Part shown: positions 4,996-6,087 of the stretch, piece after piece
Numbering within the stretch: position 1 is the stretch's first letter
Layout: each line of letters begins with the position of its first letter
Assembly (NCBI GenBank): GCA_938030845.1
Contig: CALHIC010000257.1
Span: forward strand, 1 to 6,087
Length of the DNA: 6,087 nt
Direction: 5' to 3'
Origin: an uncultured Oribacterium sp.
Lineage (GTDB): Bacteria > Bacillota > Clostridia > Lachnospirales > Lachnospiraceae
Program-made: the position numbers and the translations under genes
Notes under the pieces: generated by a model
Seen by the model: the letters and a program-made list of their open reading frames with translations, nothing else
Told to the model about the DNA's origin: nothing
Database searches by the model: none

Positions 4996-5847
4996 ATGAA
5001 TCTACTGGAGTACATGAGGCGTAGAAATAAAATGACGCTTTCAGAATGGGAAGATACTTTTGAGAAAAAGGAAAGAGAAATCATTGTCCTAAGGCACGAA
5101 GGAGGCGGAGGAAGTCTAAGAAATGGGTTTTGGGACTGGGATGAGTATTTTTTAGCCTATGTGGACTGTGAAACAGGAGAGCTTCACAAAGAAGAGGGAC
5201 GGATCGAATTTCCGGTTATAGACAAAGAGGAGCCTCCATTTCAGTTTGAAGAGGAAACCATTTACAAACTAAGGGTGCGTGAAAAACTGCCGGAGGAAGT
5301 TCCTGAGGGAGTATTGCCTAGTAAGAATCATTTTTTAGTTGTAGATATTCTGGAAGAGGATGCAGTTTGTCCGGAGCTTGAAGAAATGCTTATAGAGTAT
5401 AGAAAACCCGTGGTTTTGCAGGATGATGTATTGGGTGAGCTAACTTATGATAAGCTGCTTAAAAGCTTTGAGGGAAACATAGCCTGGCTTCGTGGCAAGA
5501 TTCATATTTCCTTACATGTAGACAAGGATAATAAAGCAGGTATTACAAGGGCCAAAAAAGCGCTGAAAACAATGGTTTTAGAACAGGAAAAATGGGATGT
5601 GGATCTTCGGAAATTTGCCGCAGGGAAGCTCACGAAACTGGCTTGCGAATGGGCAGAATCTGATGAAGAGGCTGCTAAAATTACAGAAGAAAGTTTTGCA
5701 AAAAGAATAAGTCTAAGTTTGCTTTGGATGAACTCGGGAGCATCATTTTCTGCTTATTTTGATGATGACGACTTATTCTTTGGGCATAGCATAACGGTTT
5801 GCGGCAGTCCTAAGAAGGGGCTAGTGTCTGCTGATATTGAGGGATAA
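4996..5847 (+). CDS. DUF2262 domain protein
   Basis: The product is 283 residues. The C-terminal half (about 140-283) fits my recollection of DUF2262: DDVLGELTYDKLLKSFEG, NIAWLRGKIHISLHVD, a charged helix (182-200), DVDLRKFAAGKL, then RISLSLLWMNSGASFSAYF, a run of four aspartates (256-259), GHSITVCGS and the final GLVSADIEG. The N-terminal half is a separate module with a glycine run (36-39), the aromatic stretch GFWDWDEYFLAYVD (44-57), then a beta-rich, very acidic part to about 135. It is soluble: no signal peptide or hydrophobic helix is visible. The function of DUF2262 is not known to me; such proteins often sit among other DUF genes in accessory loci. It is the last gene of the cassette and is followed after 28 bp by a strong terminator. 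Confidence 0.85.
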   Translation: MNLLEYMRRRNKMTLSEWEDTFEKKEREIIVLRHEGGGGSLRNGFWDWDEYFLAYVDCETGELHKEEGRIEFPVIDKEEPPFQFEEETIYKLRVREKLPEEVPEGVLPSKNHFLVVDILEEDAVCPELEEMLIEYRKPVVLQDDVLGELTYDKLLKSFEGNIAWLRGKIHISLHVDKDNKAGITRAKKALKTMVLEQEKWDVDLRKFAAGKLTKLACEWAESDEEAAKITEESFAKRISLSLLWMNSGASFSAYFDDDDLFFGHSITVCGSPKKGLVSADIEG

Positions 5848-5875
5848 GAGAATACAGTGGATAAGAATAGATATT

Positions 5876-5928
5876 TACTTTCTCGCTACAGAATTACAAT
5901 ATTGTAGCGAGAAAGTATTATTTTTTTT
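5876..5928 (+). terminator. Strong rho-independent terminator ending the macro/VWA/DUF2262 operon
   Basis: Bases 5876-5890 and 5903-5917 form a perfect 15-bp stem (TACTTTCTCGCTACA against its complement) around a 12-nt loop. After ATT A the run TTTTTTTT (5921-5928) follows. The left flank has no matching A-run, so it works in the + direction only. Confidence 0.93.
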
Positions 5929-5954
5929 ACTACTAACTTTTAAAGATAGAATAG

Positions 5955-6087
5955 ATAACTCCCTGTATATACATTTCGATAGATAATCTGGATGAGGAAT
6001 TTGAATATTGGACTGAGCAGGATAAGAGAGACAGGGGAAAATATGAAATTAGAATTTTTACAAGAGGAACCAAAACTTATCTTGACA
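5955..6087 (+). other. Protein-like open frame without a start, running off the right edge
   Basis: After the in-frame TAG at 5952-5954, a frame stays open to the edge of the window and reads ISIDNLDEEFEYWTEQ, then DKRDRGKYEIRIFTRGTKTY. The mix of charged and aromatic residues looks like real coding sequence. No ATG, GTG or TTG lies in this frame before the edge, so it may be a gene fragment whose 5' end was lost, or a gene with a rare start. A competing ATG at 6043 in another frame (MKLEFLQEEPKLILT) has AGGGGA (6033-6038) 4 bp upstream. I cannot tell which frame is used, and I recognise neither product. Confidence 0.35.

Overview
The window looks like part of a low-to-mid GC Firmicutes chromosome, most likely a gut or rumen Clostridia/Lachnospiraceae-type bacterium. 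The evidence is a secreted protein with aromatic/glycine cell-wall-binding repeats of the style common in that family, AGGAGG-type ribosome binding sites before nearly every gene, and U-tract hairpin terminators. All genes lie on the + strand. I see no RNA genes, insertion sequences or CRISPR.

Layout. (1) Bases 1-1259 hold the 3' part of a large surface protein: cell-wall-binding repeats followed by a DUF5722-type, clan GH-A-like catalytic module, closed by a hairpin terminator (1282-1318). (2) Bases 1319-1567 are a leader region with a candidate promoter, a hairpin and four tandem 12-bp units. They stand upstream of a decayed iron-containing alcohol dehydrogenase (1568-2033), which has lost its middle and its C-terminus. 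(3) A 205-residue flavodoxin-fold FMN protein with a four-cysteine, iron-sulfur-flavoprotein-like motif follows at 2092-2709, then a terminator-like hairpin. (4) Bases 2834-5847 form a four-gene cassette: a macro domain fused to an XRE-like helix-turn-helix, a von Willebrand A (VWA) protein with an intact MIDAS metal site, a small acidic protein, and a DUF2262 protein. It ends in a very strong terminator (5876-5928). (5) The last 160 bases carry a protein-like open frame with no visible start, and a competing ATG in another frame; both run off the edge.

How the genes may work together. The surface protein probably acts on an extracellular glycan and is unrelated to the rest. The alcohol dehydrogenase remnant and the flavoprotein share a transcription direction and may be an old redox operon. 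The macro/VWA/small acidic/DUF2262 set is tightly packed (an 11-bp overlap, a 22-bp gap) and ends at one terminator, so it is probably one functional unit. The macro domain points to ADP-ribose chemistry or recognition, the HTH to nucleic acid binding or self-regulation, and the VWA protein to metal-dependent protein-protein assembly. The job of the set is not known to me. It is the best candidate here for an undescribed system.
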